A stretch of 64,000 nucleotides of DNA, taken from assembly GCA_963929535.1 (NCBI GenBank), contig CAWVIZ010000011.1, forward strand, positions 1-64,000. The letters are read 5' to 3'. The DNA comes from Pullilachnospira sp963929535 (lineage in GTDB: Bacteria > Bacillota > Clostridia > Lachnospirales > Lachnospiraceae). Under the pieces are notes generated by a model, which was given only the letters and a program-made list of their open reading frames with translations, was not told where the DNA came from and ran no database searches. Positions 9,195 through 17,395 of this stretch are shown here, in pieces. The translations under genes were made by a program, and so were the position numbers. Every line of letters starts with the position of its first letter. The stretch's first letter is position 1.

Positions 9195-9320
9195 AGGGCT
9201 TAGGGCACTGCCCTAAGAACCCGCAAGGGACCAGTCCCTTGACCCAATATCGGGCTCTGCCCGAACCCGTCCTCGCCGGAAGGCAGGAAAAGGGCGCAAT
9301 TGCCCCCCTTTTCTGCTGGA
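9195..9320. other. String of short hairpins inside the left end of the IS
   Basis: Four small stem-loops follow each other: GGGCTTAGGGC with GCCCTAAG (from 9196), AAGGGA/TCCCTT (9225-9240), TCGGGC/GCCCGA (9250-9264) and AAAAGGGC/GCCCCCCTTTT (9288-9312). No open reading frame explains them. They may be a structured RNA, a read-through barrier that shields the transposase, or replication-derived filler. I cannot distinguish these. Confidence 0.5.
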
Positions 9321-9406
9321 GAGGATGCTCCGTGAGCTTATGTCAATAGACTTTCGCGGCATATCCTCACAGCCGGCTGTGCCGCCTGCTCCGGTATTCC
9401 ACGGTT

Positions 9407-10882
9407 CTATTGACAACAGCTCCGCTCCGATCCAGCAGTTCCGGTTTCCTGCATGTTCAGGATGGTCTGCTGACCAAGGAAGATAAGCAGCTGCCACTTG
9501 CCTGGCATGTTGTCAGCATCCTGGAGAATTTCCACTTCGTTAAGAACTTTGTATTTATTGTGTTTGTGAGGGCGCAGGAAGTTGTAATACGCAACCCAGA
9601 GAGCCAGGTCATAGTTGGCACCTTCGATGTTGTCAAAGCCGTTTGTTTTCCGGTAAGAAGCCTTATAGGTCCGGTTCAGTCGTTCTACGATCTGTTTGAA
9701 CGGACGGTGTTCCTTAGATACAGCATCGTCGTTGGTAAGTCCGATCACCTGGGTGATCTGGAAGGCAAAGTCCTTGCCAAACTTCTTTGCGAATTCCATG
9801 GCGGCAAGCGGATAGGCGCTGTAGCCGTCAGCAATGAATTTGAAGTTTTCAGGGAGCTTCTTAAGCCCCTGGAAGGCCATGCGCATGGCAAGAATACAAG
9901 GGCCAACTCCACGGTTATCGGACACCTGGTAACCGATGATGGAACGGCAGGCAGCGTTCATGATCAGCCAGACGTAGGTTTTGATGCCGCGGACTTTGAT
10001 GTAGGTTTCATCGGCCACAAAGGATTCCCCTTTGCGATAAGGATACTGATCGACGAAGGGTTTGACGCAGATGGCCGCGGTCTTGCAGTAGTTGGCGATC
10101 TGCTGATGGGAGATCTGGATGTTATAGAGATCTTTGAGTGCCTGGCTGGTTTTGCGCAGCGACAGGCCGAGGTTGATATGCAGCGTCAGGCACAGAGACA
10201 TAACGTGGGCGTTATGCTTACTGAATTTCAGGGAAGAAGCGTTCTTAGGAAGGGTGCTTACGTCCATGCTGAAAAAATCTATCGTGAATTGACGGTAGAT
10301 GTAGTGGAGCTTGTATTTATTTTTGCCGTAATCCTCTTCCAGGTCTTCCTTATCCACCTTTTTGAGATTGTGGAGATAATAAGGACATTTGGGATTGACG
10401 CACTTGTGGATGATAAAATGCTTCCGTTCTTTTTTCGCCACGAGAGCCTTGCCACAGTGAGGACACCGCAGGGTGAATTGCTTGCTGAAGCGGTTTTCTC
10501 CCGGTGAAAAGTTTGTATTGCATACTTTGCAATGTAGCTGTCCAGCTTTTCCGTTATTGCGGTAAAGATAAGGCTGTGGGGCACCGCAGGAAGGGCAGGA
10601 GCAGTCTTCCGGGATGTCACATTCCTTACGTCGGGAGACAGGTTTTATTTTGACATTGTATCTATGTTCAAAGTAAGGGATCAGGAGATGCCAGTCCCAC
10701 TCATGCTGGATGATCTGGACTTTTGGAAGTTCGTCCACTTTGAACTTCTGATATTTTGGAGAATGGGAATCATCGAAAGCCCACTGCTTAAGTGGTAGAT
10801 ATCTGCAGATGAAGTTGATTAACCAGCAATTTTGCTGGTAGAGATATTGAATAATAGAGAGTAAGTATTGTATAATGTCCAT
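9407..10882 (-). CDS. DDE transposase with N-terminal zinc ribbons
   Basis: A 491-residue protein. Two zinc-ribbon-like Cys pairs lie near the N-terminus (CPSCG with CKVC, then CPHCG with CVNPKC). The catalytic triad follows: D in FVADETYIKV, D 61 residues later in FIADGYSAY, and E 48 residues after that in VERLNRTYKASYR. This resembles the IS6/IS240 DDE domain, though the protein is about twice the length of IS26 transposase because of the ribbons. AAAGGAG (10892-10898, reverse) is nine bases from ATG 10882 but only three from ATG 10888, so I prefer 10882. The frame is intact, so the element may be active. Confidence 0.88.
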   Translation of the reverse strand: MDIIQYLLSIIQYLYQQNCWLINFICRYLPLKQWAFDDSHSPKYQKFKVDELPKVQIIQHEWDWHLLIPYFEHRYNVKIKPVSRRKECDIPEDCSCPSCGAPQPYLYRNNGKAGQLHCKVCNTNFSPGENRFSKQFTLRCPHCGKALVAKKERKHFIIHKCVNPKCPYYLHNLKKVDKEDLEEDYGKNKYKLHYIYRQFTIDFFSMDVSTLPKNASSLKFSKHNAHVMSLCLTLHINLGLSLRKTSQALKDLYNIQISHQQIANYCKTAAICVKPFVDQYPYRKGESFVADETYIKVRGIKTYVWLIMNAACRSIIGYQVSDNRGVGPCILAMRMAFQGLKKLPENFKFIADGYSAYPLAAMEFAKKFGKDFAFQITQVIGLTNDDAVSKEHRPFKQIVERLNRTYKASYRKTNGFDNIEGANYDLALWVAYYNFLRPHKHNKYKVLNEVEILQDADNMPGKWQLLIFLGQQTILNMQETGTAGSERSCCQ

Positions 10883-11054
10883 GAGCATTGGCTCCTTTCG
10901 GGGATGTTGGTTTGGCGATTGACATTATACCAGAAAAGGGAGGTCAATGCTCTTTTTATTGCGGATTTCCCTTAAAATCAAGGTTTTTATTATATTTTGG
11001 AGCAAAAAAACAGGTAGTTTTTGACACTACCGGAGAGGCGGCGGAGGAAATATT

Positions 11055-11405
11055 ATGAAATGTGAGGATGCGGTCCTGAAAATCGGGGACTATATCAAAG
11101 GAGACATGAGCTGCGGGGAGATGGAAGAATTCATCGCCCATGTGAAAACGTGTCCGGAGTGCTATGACGAGCTGGAAACGTACTATACCATTTCCGTGGG
11201 AATGAAATTCCTGGATGATATCCGGCAGGAGCCTTACAATATCCCTGAGATGCTGAAACAGGATCTGAGGAAACAGGAAAAATACCTGCGCAGGCGGCGG
11301 CAGCTTGGACGTCTTCTGATCGCGGCGGCTGTTTTGATCCTGGCGGCGGGAGCGGGGTATCTTGCCTGGCGGTGGGGCTGGCTGGATATCCCCCCGCTGT
11401 TTTAG
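11055..11405 (+). CDS. Small zinc-finger (zf-HC2-like) membrane protein
   Basis: A 116-residue protein. The N-terminus carries an HxxxCxxC motif (HVKTCPECYDEL, ~residues 30-41) as in zf-HC2 anti-sigma proteins. A basic stretch RRRRQLGR follows, then one membrane segment (LLIAAAVLILAAGAGYLAW) and a short outer tail. No sigma-factor gene is adjacent. The gene lies 61 bp upstream of polA on the same strand. GGCGGAGGAA ends five bases before ATG 11055. The right end of the IS lies only 23 bp upstream, so the original promoter is displaced and expression may be altered or taken over by the element. The sensor or anti-sigma role is inference. Confidence 0.75.
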   Translation: MKCEDAVLKIGDYIKGDMSCGEMEEFIAHVKTCPECYDELETYYTISVGMKFLDDIRQEPYNIPEMLKQDLRKQEKYLRRRRQLGRLLIAAAVLILAAGAGYLAWRWGWLDIPPLF

Positions 11406-11466
11406 AGGGGGAGCAGCGCGGCCATGAAAGCGCCATTGGGACGATATATGTGATGAAAGGAACGAT

Positions 11467-14181
11467 ATGAGTGAAAAAATTGTTTTGATTGACGGGCACA
11501 GTATACTGAACCGGGCTTTTTACGGGCTGCCGGATCTGACGAATTCCGAGGGACTTCACACCAACGGGGTGTACGGGTTCCTGAATATTATGACCAGGAT
11601 CCTGGAGGAAGAAAAGCCGCAGTATCTGACAGTGGCTTTTGATGTTCACGCTCCCACCTTCCGGCATCAGATGTACGGGGAGTACAAGGGAACCAGAAAA
11701 GCCATGCCCCAGGAGCTGCGGGAACAGGTTCCTCTGATCCGTCAGGTGCTGGAGGCCATGGGAGTGTGCATTGTGTCCATGGAGGGATATGAAGCGGATG
11801 ACCTTCTGGGAACCATCGCGAAGCGGGGAGAGGCGCGCGGGCTGGAGGTGACAGTGGTTTCCGGAGACCGGGATCTGCTGCAGCTGGCTACGGACCGGAT
11901 CCAGGTGAGGATTCCCAAGACCAGAGGCGGCAGGACGGTGATCGAGGATTATCACACCGCCCAGGTGGTGGAAAAATACCAGGTGACCCCGCCGCAGATC
12001 ATTGAATTGAAAGCTCTGATGGGAGATACGGCAGATAACATCCCGGGCATTCCCGGGGTGGGTGAGAAAACAGCCACAAAGATCATTGCAGAGTACGGTA
12101 CCATTGAGAATGCTTATGAGCATCTGGAGGAGATCCGGCCCAACAAGGCAAAGGAATCTCTCCGGGCACATTACGATCTGGCGGTACTCAGCAAAAAGCT
12201 GGCCACCATCAATGTGGACAGTCCGGTGGAATTTTCCTGGGACAGTGCCCGGCTGGGGAATTTATATACTCCGGCAGCTTACGAGATGTTCCGCAGGCTG
12301 GATTTTAAGAATCTGCTGTCCCGTTTTGAGGAGGAGTCCAGGGAAGGGCAGGAGGCCATGACCTTTCAGAACGTAAAAGATCCGCAGCAGGCCCGGAAGA
12401 TCTGGGAGGAGGCCATGAGGGCACCTGGGGCCGGAATTTCCCTTCTGGAGGGAAGCCGCGGCCTGGCCGGTATGGGACTGGCTTTCGGAAAACAGCAGGT
12501 CTATTATTTTCCTGTATCCAAAGAAGCGGGGGAGGAGAAGGGCGCCGGCACCGGGACGGATGCGGCGGGGAAAGAAGCCGCGGTATCTGAAGGGGCTGGT
12601 ATGCTTACCGCCGAAGAACTGTGTGAGCTGGCGGGAAGGCTTTTTCAGCGGGAAGCGCCTGTCAGCGCCCCGGATATCAAGACCATGCGCAAGCGGATCG
12701 AGATCCCTGCCAGCGGCCATGTCTTTGATCTGAGCATCGCGGCTTATCTGCTGAATCCCCTGAAGAATTCCTACACGTATGACGATGCGGCCAAGGAATA
12801 TCTGGGGGAGACCGTTCCCTCCCCGGAGGAGATCTTTGGAAGCGGCAGGCTGCCGGATCTGTCTGCCGCCCAGGAGGAGAAAAATGCCCTCTACGGGGCT
12901 GCCCAGGCGTATGTGGCATGGGCGGCCAGAGAGCCCTTGTGCCGGGCTCTTGAGGAATCCGGGATGAAAAAGCTGTTCGATGAGATCGAGATGCCCCTGG
13001 TGTTCACTCTGGATGATATGGAGAAAGAGGGGATCAGGGCAGAGGCCCAGGCGCTGAAGGCTTACGGGGATCAGCTTCAGGTAAGAATCCGGGAGCTGGA
13101 AAATTCCATCTGGGAGCAGGCCGGGGAGAAATTCAATATCAATTCTCCCAAGCAGCTGGGGGTCATCCTTTTTGAAAAGATGGGAATGCCCGGGGGAAAG
13201 AAGACCAAAACCGGTTATTCCACTGCTGCCGATGTGTTGGACAAGCTGGCGCCGGATCATCCCTTTGCGGCGGATATTCTGGAGTACCGGCAGCTTGCCA
13301 AGCTGAAGTCCACCTATGCGGACGGCCTGGCCAATTATATCGGAGAGGACGGAAGGATCCACTCCACCTTCAATCAGACCATTACAGCTACGGGGCGGAT
13401 CAGCAGTACGGAACCGAATCTGCAGAATATTCCCATCCGTATGGAACTGGGAAGGCTGATCCGGAAGGTGTTTGTTCCCAGGGAGGGATACGTGTTCCTG
13501 GATGCGGACTATTCCCAGATCGAGCTTCGGGTGCTGGCTCACCTCTCTGGGGATGAAAAGCTGATCCAGGCGTATAAGGAGGCCCAGGATATCCACCGGA
13601 TCACAGCCTCCCAGGTATTCCATGTGCCTTTTGATCAGGTAACGGATCTGCAGAGGCGCAACGCCAAAGCGGTGAATTTCGGGATCGTCTATGGCATCAG
13701 TTCCTTTGGGCTGAGCCAGGATCTCAGCATCACCAGAAAGGAAGCCGCGGAATATATCGAGAAATATTTTGAGACATATCCCAAGATCAAGGGGTTTCTG
13801 GACGGTGAGGTGGAAAAGGCCAGAAAGGACGGATACGTAACCACCATGTTCGGCCGCCGCAGGCCGGTGCCGGAGCTGAAGTCCAGCAATTTCATGCAGC
13901 GCTCCTTTGGAGAACGGGTGGCCATGAATTCTCCGATCCAGGGAACGGCAGCGGACATCATCAAGATCGCCATGGTGCGGGTAAATGAACGTCTGCGCCG
14001 GGAGAACCTGAAGTCCCGGCTGCTTCTGCAGGTGCACGATGAGCTTCTCATTGAAACGGCAGAGGAAGAGGTGGACACTGTTTCGCGGATCCTGGAGGAG
14101 GAGATGCGGGGAGCCGCTGCTCTGGCCGTACCCCTGGAAGTGGATATGCATACAGGGAAAAACTGGTACGAGGCCAAATAG
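11467..14181 (+). CDS. polA: DNA polymerase I
   Basis: A 904-residue family A polymerase, usual length. The N-terminal 5'-3' exonuclease shows VLIDGHSILNRAFYG, SGDRDLLQLA and MGDTADNIPGIPGVGEKTA (~residues 4-200). The polymerase core shows motif A (DADYSQIELRVLAHLSGD, ~675), motif B (RRNAKAVNFGIVYG, ~730) and motif C (LLLQVHDELLIET, ~855). The middle domain keeps the fold of a 3'-5' exonuclease but lacks the first DxE metal site (GISLLEGSRG where DTET-like residues are expected), so proofreading is probably absent, as in Bacillus-type Pol I. It fills gaps and removes Okazaki RNA primers. coaE follows after 51 bp. Confidence 0.97.
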   Translation: MSEKIVLIDGHSILNRAFYGLPDLTNSEGLHTNGVYGFLNIMTRILEEEKPQYLTVAFDVHAPTFRHQMYGEYKGTRKAMPQELREQVPLIRQVLEAMGVCIVSMEGYEADDLLGTIAKRGEARGLEVTVVSGDRDLLQLATDRIQVRIPKTRGGRTVIEDYHTAQVVEKYQVTPPQIIELKALMGDTADNIPGIPGVGEKTATKIIAEYGTIENAYEHLEEIRPNKAKESLRAHYDLAVLSKKLATINVDSPVEFSWDSARLGNLYTPAAYEMFRRLDFKNLLSRFEEESREGQEAMTFQNVKDPQQARKIWEEAMRAPGAGISLLEGSRGLAGMGLAFGKQQVYYFPVSKEAGEEKGAGTGTDAAGKEAAVSEGAGMLTAEELCELAGRLFQREAPVSAPDIKTMRKRIEIPASGHVFDLSIAAYLLNPLKNSYTYDDAAKEYLGETVPSPEEIFGSGRLPDLSAAQEEKNALYGAAQAYVAWAAREPLCRALEESGMKKLFDEIEMPLVFTLDDMEKEGIRAEAQALKAYGDQLQVRIRELENSIWEQAGEKFNINSPKQLGVILFEKMGMPGGKKTKTGYSTAADVLDKLAPDHPFAADILEYRQLAKLKSTYADGLANYIGEDGRIHSTFNQTITATGRISSTEPNLQNIPIRMELGRLIRKVFVPREGYVFLDADYSQIELRVLAHLSGDEKLIQAYKEAQDIHRITASQVFHVPFDQVTDLQRRNAKAVNFGIVYGISSFGLSQDLSITRKEAAEYIEKYFETYPKIKGFLDGEVEKARKDGYVTTMFGRRRPVPELKSSNFMQRSFGERVAMNSPIQGTAADIIKIAMVRVNERLRRENLKSRLLLQVHDELLIETAEEEVDTVSRILEEEMRGAAALAVPLEVDMHTGKNWYEAK

Positions 14182-14182
14182 A

Positions 14183-14211
14183 GTTGCAGCTGAGCCTTCT
14201 GCTGTCCTGCG
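14183..14211. repeat. Left-end relic of family A repeat
   Basis: GTTGCAGCTGAGCCTTC followed by CTGTCCTGCG matches the left end of the intact 143-bp repeats with a few changes. It lies in the short polA-coaE gap. Confidence 0.45.
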
Positions 14212-14232
14212 GGGGCGCTGTGGGGAGGAGTT

Positions 14233-14832
14233 ATGAGGATTATTGGAATTACCGGCGGAGTGGGCGCCGGGAAAAGTGAGATCCTGCATTTTATCGCAGA
14301 TACCTTTGCGGCGGCAGTGGTGGAAGCGGATCAGGTGGGATATCTGGTGATGCAGCCCGGGGCAGAGGCGTTCGATCCCATTGTGGAGCTGTTTGGAAAG
14401 GAAATCCTGACCGGAGACGGAAGGCTGGACCGGGAGGAGATATCCAGGAGAGTTTTCAGAGACAGAGAACTTCTGGAGCGGCTGAACGCCATTGTCCATC
14501 CGGCGGTAAAGGCTTATATCCGCCGGGCTATGGAAAAGGAACGTCAGGCGGGTACTCCGTTTTTCATAGTGGAGGCGGCGCTTTTGCTGGAAGATAAATA
14601 TGATGAAATCTGCGATGAACTGTGGTATATTTATGCAGACGAAGAAACCCGGATCCAAAGACTGATGAAAAACCGGGGCTATACGGAGGAAAAATCCAGA
14701 AGGATCATCGCCAACCAGCTTGGCCGGGAAGAGTTTGAAAGCCGCTGTGATGTGAAGATCGACAACAGCGGGGAATTTGAAGCAACGAAAGAACAGATAT
14801 TGCAGAGGATGCGGATATATGAGACTATGTAG
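14233..14832 (+). CDS. coaE: Dephospho-CoA kinase
   Basis: A 199-residue P-loop kinase of normal length. The Walker A motif is GITGGVGAGKSE (residues 5-16). The conserved EADQVG (~33) and the lid region with Arg-rich NRGYTEEKSRRIIANQL (~145-163) follow. It phosphorylates dephospho-CoA at the 3'-hydroxyl with ATP, the last step of coenzyme A synthesis, in the cytoplasm. GGGGAGGAG precedes ATG 14233. Its 3' end overlaps the next start codon by 14 nt, indicating translational coupling. Confidence 0.95.
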   Translation: MRIIGITGGVGAGKSEILHFIADTFAAAVVEADQVGYLVMQPGAEAFDPIVELFGKEILTGDGRLDREEISRRVFRDRELLERLNAIVHPAVKAYIRRAMEKERQAGTPFFIVEAALLLEDKYDEICDELWYIYADEETRIQRLMKNRGYTEEKSRRIIANQLGREEFESRCDVKIDNSGEFEATKEQILQRMRIYETM

Positions 14833-15616
14833 TATTGCCAGCGGCAGCAGCGGAAACTGTATTTATGTGGGCAGCGATACCACGCATGTGCTGGTGGATG
14901 CGGGAATCAGCGGAAAACGGGTGGAGATGGGCCTGAATATGCTGGATCTGACCTGTACAGATCTGGATGGTATCGTGATCACCCACGAACATTCGGATCA
15001 CGTCCGGGGGCTGGGGGTAATGGCCAGAAAAAGCCGTGTGCCGATCTATGCCACCAGAGGGACCATCCGGGCCATACAGAACAGCGGCAGTCTGGGAAAG
15101 TTTCCGGAGGGAATTTTCCATGAGATTTCGGAGGACCAGCCATTTGTGCTGGGAGATCTGACTGTAAAGCCCTTTGCCATATCCCACGATGCGGCCCAGC
15201 CTGTGGGATACCGGGTGGAGCAGGGAGACAGGGCCGTGGGAATCGCCACGGATATGGGCATTTACAATGATTATATCGTGGAACGGCTTTCCGGGCTGGA
15301 CGCCCTGCTCCTGGAAGCCAATCACGATGTAAATATGCTTCAGGTGGGGAGCTATCCTTACCCGCTGAAGCGGAGGATCCTGGGAGAACGGGGACATCTG
15401 TCCAATGAAACAGCGGGACAGCTTCTGTGCCGTCTGCTGCACGATCATATGAAAGCTGTGCTCCTGGGACATCTGAGCAAGGAAAATAATTATGAGGCAC
15501 TGGCCTACGAGACAGTCTGCTCGGAGGTGACCATGGGAGACAATCCTTATAAGGCCGCTGATTTTGATATTTCGGTGGCTCACCGGGATCAGGCTTCCCA
15601 GGTAGTGGTGCTGTAG
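14819..15616 (+). CDS. walJ: MBL-fold metallo-hydrolase, WalJ/YycJ-like
   Basis: A 265-residue metallo-beta-lactamase-fold protein beginning MRLCSIASGSSGNCIYV, the hallmark start of the WalJ (YycJ) family. The metal site THEHSDHVRG lies at ~residues 55-64, followed by later His/Asp ligands in ISHDAAQPVGY, ATDMG and LLGHLSKENN. ATG 14819 is chosen because it begins the conserved domain and overlaps the coaE end; an in-frame codon at 14777 lies well inside coaE. Family members have 5'-3' exonuclease-like activity linked to DNA repair or replication and cell-wall regulation. No walRK genes are nearby. Confidence 0.85.
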   Translation: MRLCSIASGSSGNCIYVGSDTTHVLVDAGISGKRVEMGLNMLDLTCTDLDGIVITHEHSDHVRGLGVMARKSRVPIYATRGTIRAIQNSGSLGKFPEGIFHEISEDQPFVLGDLTVKPFAISHDAAQPVGYRVEQGDRAVGIATDMGIYNDYIVERLSGLDALLLEANHDVNMLQVGSYPYPLKRRILGERGHLSNETAGQLLCRLLHDHMKAVLLGHLSKENNYEALAYETVCSEVTMGDNPYKAADFDISVAHRDQASQVVVL

Positions 15617-15629
15617 GAGGAAAACGAAG

Positions 15630-15902
15630 ATGAAAAAGACAATCATTACCGTAGTGGGAAAAGACACCGTGGGAATCATCGCAAAAGTGTGTACATATCT
15701 GGCCAATAACCGGATCAATATCCTGGATATTTCCCAGACGATCGTGGACGGGTATTTCAACATGATGATGATCACCGATACGTCCGCCAGCACCAAGACC
15801 ATCGGAGAGATCTCCAGGGAAATGGAGAAGGTGGGGGAGGAGATCGGTGTCTCCATCCGCTGCCAGCACGAGGATATTTTTAATAAGATGCACCGCATCT
15901 AG
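15630..15902 (+). CDS. ACT domain protein (UPF0237)
   Basis: A 90-residue protein consisting of a single ACT domain: KKTIITVVGKDTVGIIAKV at the start and an INILDISQTIVDGYFNMMM strand. Such stand-alone ACT proteins are thought to bind small ligands such as amino acids and regulate partners. TAGGAGGAAAACGAAG gives a strong ribosome site, 13 bp after the preceding gene. The gene is 18 bp upstream of the PFL-family gene. The two are very often adjacent in Firmicutes, which suggests a shared, still undefined function. Confidence 0.9.
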   Translation: MKKTIITVVGKDTVGIIAKVCTYLANNRINILDISQTIVDGYFNMMMITDTSASTKTIGEISREMEKVGEEIGVSIRCQHEDIFNKMHRI

Positions 15903-15920
15903 GCCGGGAGGGTAAAGATC

Positions 15921-17285
15921 ATGATTAATATGTTTGAGGTAAACGAGACCAATAAGATGATCGAGCAGGAAAACCTGGATGTGAGGACCATCACCATGGG
16001 AATCAGCCTTCTGGACTGCATCGACTCCAGTCTGGAGGAGGTAAACCGGAAGATTTATGAGAAAATCACACGTCTGGCAGGAAAATTGGTGAAAACCGGC
16101 GAGGAAATTTCTCAGGAATACGGGATTCCGGTGGTAAACAAAAGGATTTCTGTCACACCCATCGCTCTGGTAGGCGGGGCGGCCTGCAAAACACCGGAGG
16201 ATTTCGTTTCCATAGCGAAAACACTGAATAAAGCGGCGCATGCGGTGGGGGTGAATTTCATCGGCGGATATTCCGCTCTGGTGAGCAAGGGGATGACGCC
16301 GGCTGATGAACTGCTGATCCGTTCCATTCCCCGGGCGCTGTCCGAGACGGACCGGGTATGCAGTTCTGTGAATCTGGGTTCCACCAAGACGGGGATCAAT
16401 ATGGATGCCGTGAAGCTGATGGGCGAGATGGTGCTGGAGACGGCAAGAGCCACAGAGGAACAGGACTCCCTGGGCTGTGCCAAACTGGTGGTGTTCTGCA
16501 ATGCCCCGGATGACAATCCCTTTATGGCCGGTGCCTTTCACGGGGTGACAGAGGCAGACGCGGTGATCAATGTGGGTGTCAGCGGCCCCGGTGTGGTGAA
16601 GTACGCGCTGGAGCAGGTACGGGGAGCCAATTTTGAAGTGCTCTGTGAGACCATCAAAAAGACAGCTTTTAAGATCACCCGGGTAGGGCAGCTTGTGGCA
16701 AAGGAAGCGTCCAAACGTCTGGGAATTCCCTTTGGGATCGTGGATCTGTCCCTGGCTCCCACTCCCGCGGTGGGGGACTCTGTGGCGGAGATCCTGGAGG
16801 AGATCGGACTGGAGAGCGTGGGAGCTCCGGGAACCACCGCGGCCCTGGCTCTGCTGAACGATCAGGTGAAAAAAGGCGGTGTGATGGCTTCCTCCTATGT
16901 GGGAGGCTTAAGCGGCGCGTTTATTCCGGTCAGCGAGGATAAGGGAATGATCGATGCGGTGTCCGCAGGTACTCTGACGCTGGAGAAGCTGGAGGCCATG
17001 ACCTGTGTCTGCTCAGTGGGGCTGGATATGATCGCTGTCCCCGGAGATACCAGTGCCGCCACCATTTCCGGTATGATCGCTGATGAGATGGCCATCGGCA
17101 TGGTGAATCAGAAAACCACCGCTGTGCGTGTGATCCCTGTGATCGGAAAGCGTGTGGGAGATACGGTGGAGTTCGGCGGTCTTTTGGGATATGCGCCGGT
17201 GATGCCGGTGAACAGGTCCGGCTGCGAGGCTTTTGTGGGCAGAGGCGGCAGGATCCCCGCGCCCATCCACAGTTTTAAAAATTAG
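15921..17285 (+). CDS. PFL family protein (UPF0210/DUF711)
   Basis: A 454-residue cytoplasmic protein of usual family length. Recognisable stretches are NLDVRTITMGISLLDC near the N-terminus, GGYSALVSKGMTPAD, and a Gly-rich C-terminus with NRSGCEAFVGRGGRIPAPIHS. The family fold is related to glycyl-radical enzymes, but I see no glycyl-radical motif, and the function is unknown. GGGAGGG lies upstream of ATG 15921; an alternative ATG is three codons later. It forms an operon with the ACT protein and ends at a bidirectional terminator shared with tmcAL. Confidence 0.9.
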   Translation: MINMFEVNETNKMIEQENLDVRTITMGISLLDCIDSSLEEVNRKIYEKITRLAGKLVKTGEEISQEYGIPVVNKRISVTPIALVGGAACKTPEDFVSIAKTLNKAAHAVGVNFIGGYSALVSKGMTPADELLIRSIPRALSETDRVCSSVNLGSTKTGINMDAVKLMGEMVLETARATEEQDSLGCAKLVVFCNAPDDNPFMAGAFHGVTEADAVINVGVSGPGVVKYALEQVRGANFEVLCETIKKTAFKITRVGQLVAKEASKRLGIPFGIVDLSLAPTPAVGDSVAEILEEIGLESVGAPGTTAALALLNDQVKKGGVMASSYVGGLSGAFIPVSEDKGMIDAVSAGTLTLEKLEAMTCVCSVGLDMIAVPGDTSAATISGMIADEMAIGMVNQKTTAVRVIPVIGKRVGDTVEFGGLLGYAPVMPVNRSGCEAFVGRGGRIPAPIHSFKN

Positions 17286-17313
17286 TGACGGTTCGGACAT
17301 CAGATCACAGACA

Positions 17314-17363
17314 CGGATCCAGGACGGATATCTGCCGGAAGGGCAGCTTCTGTCCTGGATCCG
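17314..17363. terminator. Bidirectional terminator between PFL gene and tmcAL
   Basis: CGGATCCAGGAC (17314-17325) pairs perfectly with GTCCTGGATCCG (17352-17363), with an inner CTGCC/GGGCAG stem. The T-tract is poor (ATCTTTGTC), so termination may be partial. It separates two convergent genes. Confidence 0.6.
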
Positions 17364-17395
17364 ATCTTTGTCATATCAGATGCCGGTACACGGGT

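Larger units (their letters stand above)
9102..11031 (-). mobile_element. Insertion sequence, IS6-like, complete, 1930 bp
   Basis: The ends are inverted repeats sharing GGTAGTGTCAA at the outer 11 bases. The sequence GGAGAGGC occurs directly outside both ends (9094-9101 and 11032-11039), an 8-bp target duplication. This fixes the boundaries to the base. The element holds one transposase gene on the reverse strand and ~300 bp of non-coding DNA at its left end. An 8-bp duplication is usual for IS6 elements, and the DDE spacing fits. Before insertion, the GGAGAGGC target sat just upstream of the ribosome site of the gene at 11055, so the element has separated that gene from whatever promoter it had. 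A precise duplication implies a fairly recent insertion. Confidence 0.9.

Noticed and set aside
9102..11031. IS as source of the family A or B repeats
   Set aside because: Its ends (GGTAGTGTCAA) share no similarity with the ends of either repeat family.
12262..14658. Long antisense open frame opposite polA and coaE
   Set aside because: It mirrors codon bias of the true genes, spans two genes, lacks a ribosome site and resembles no protein family. The same holds for long frames opposite 33654-35744 and 36398-38107.
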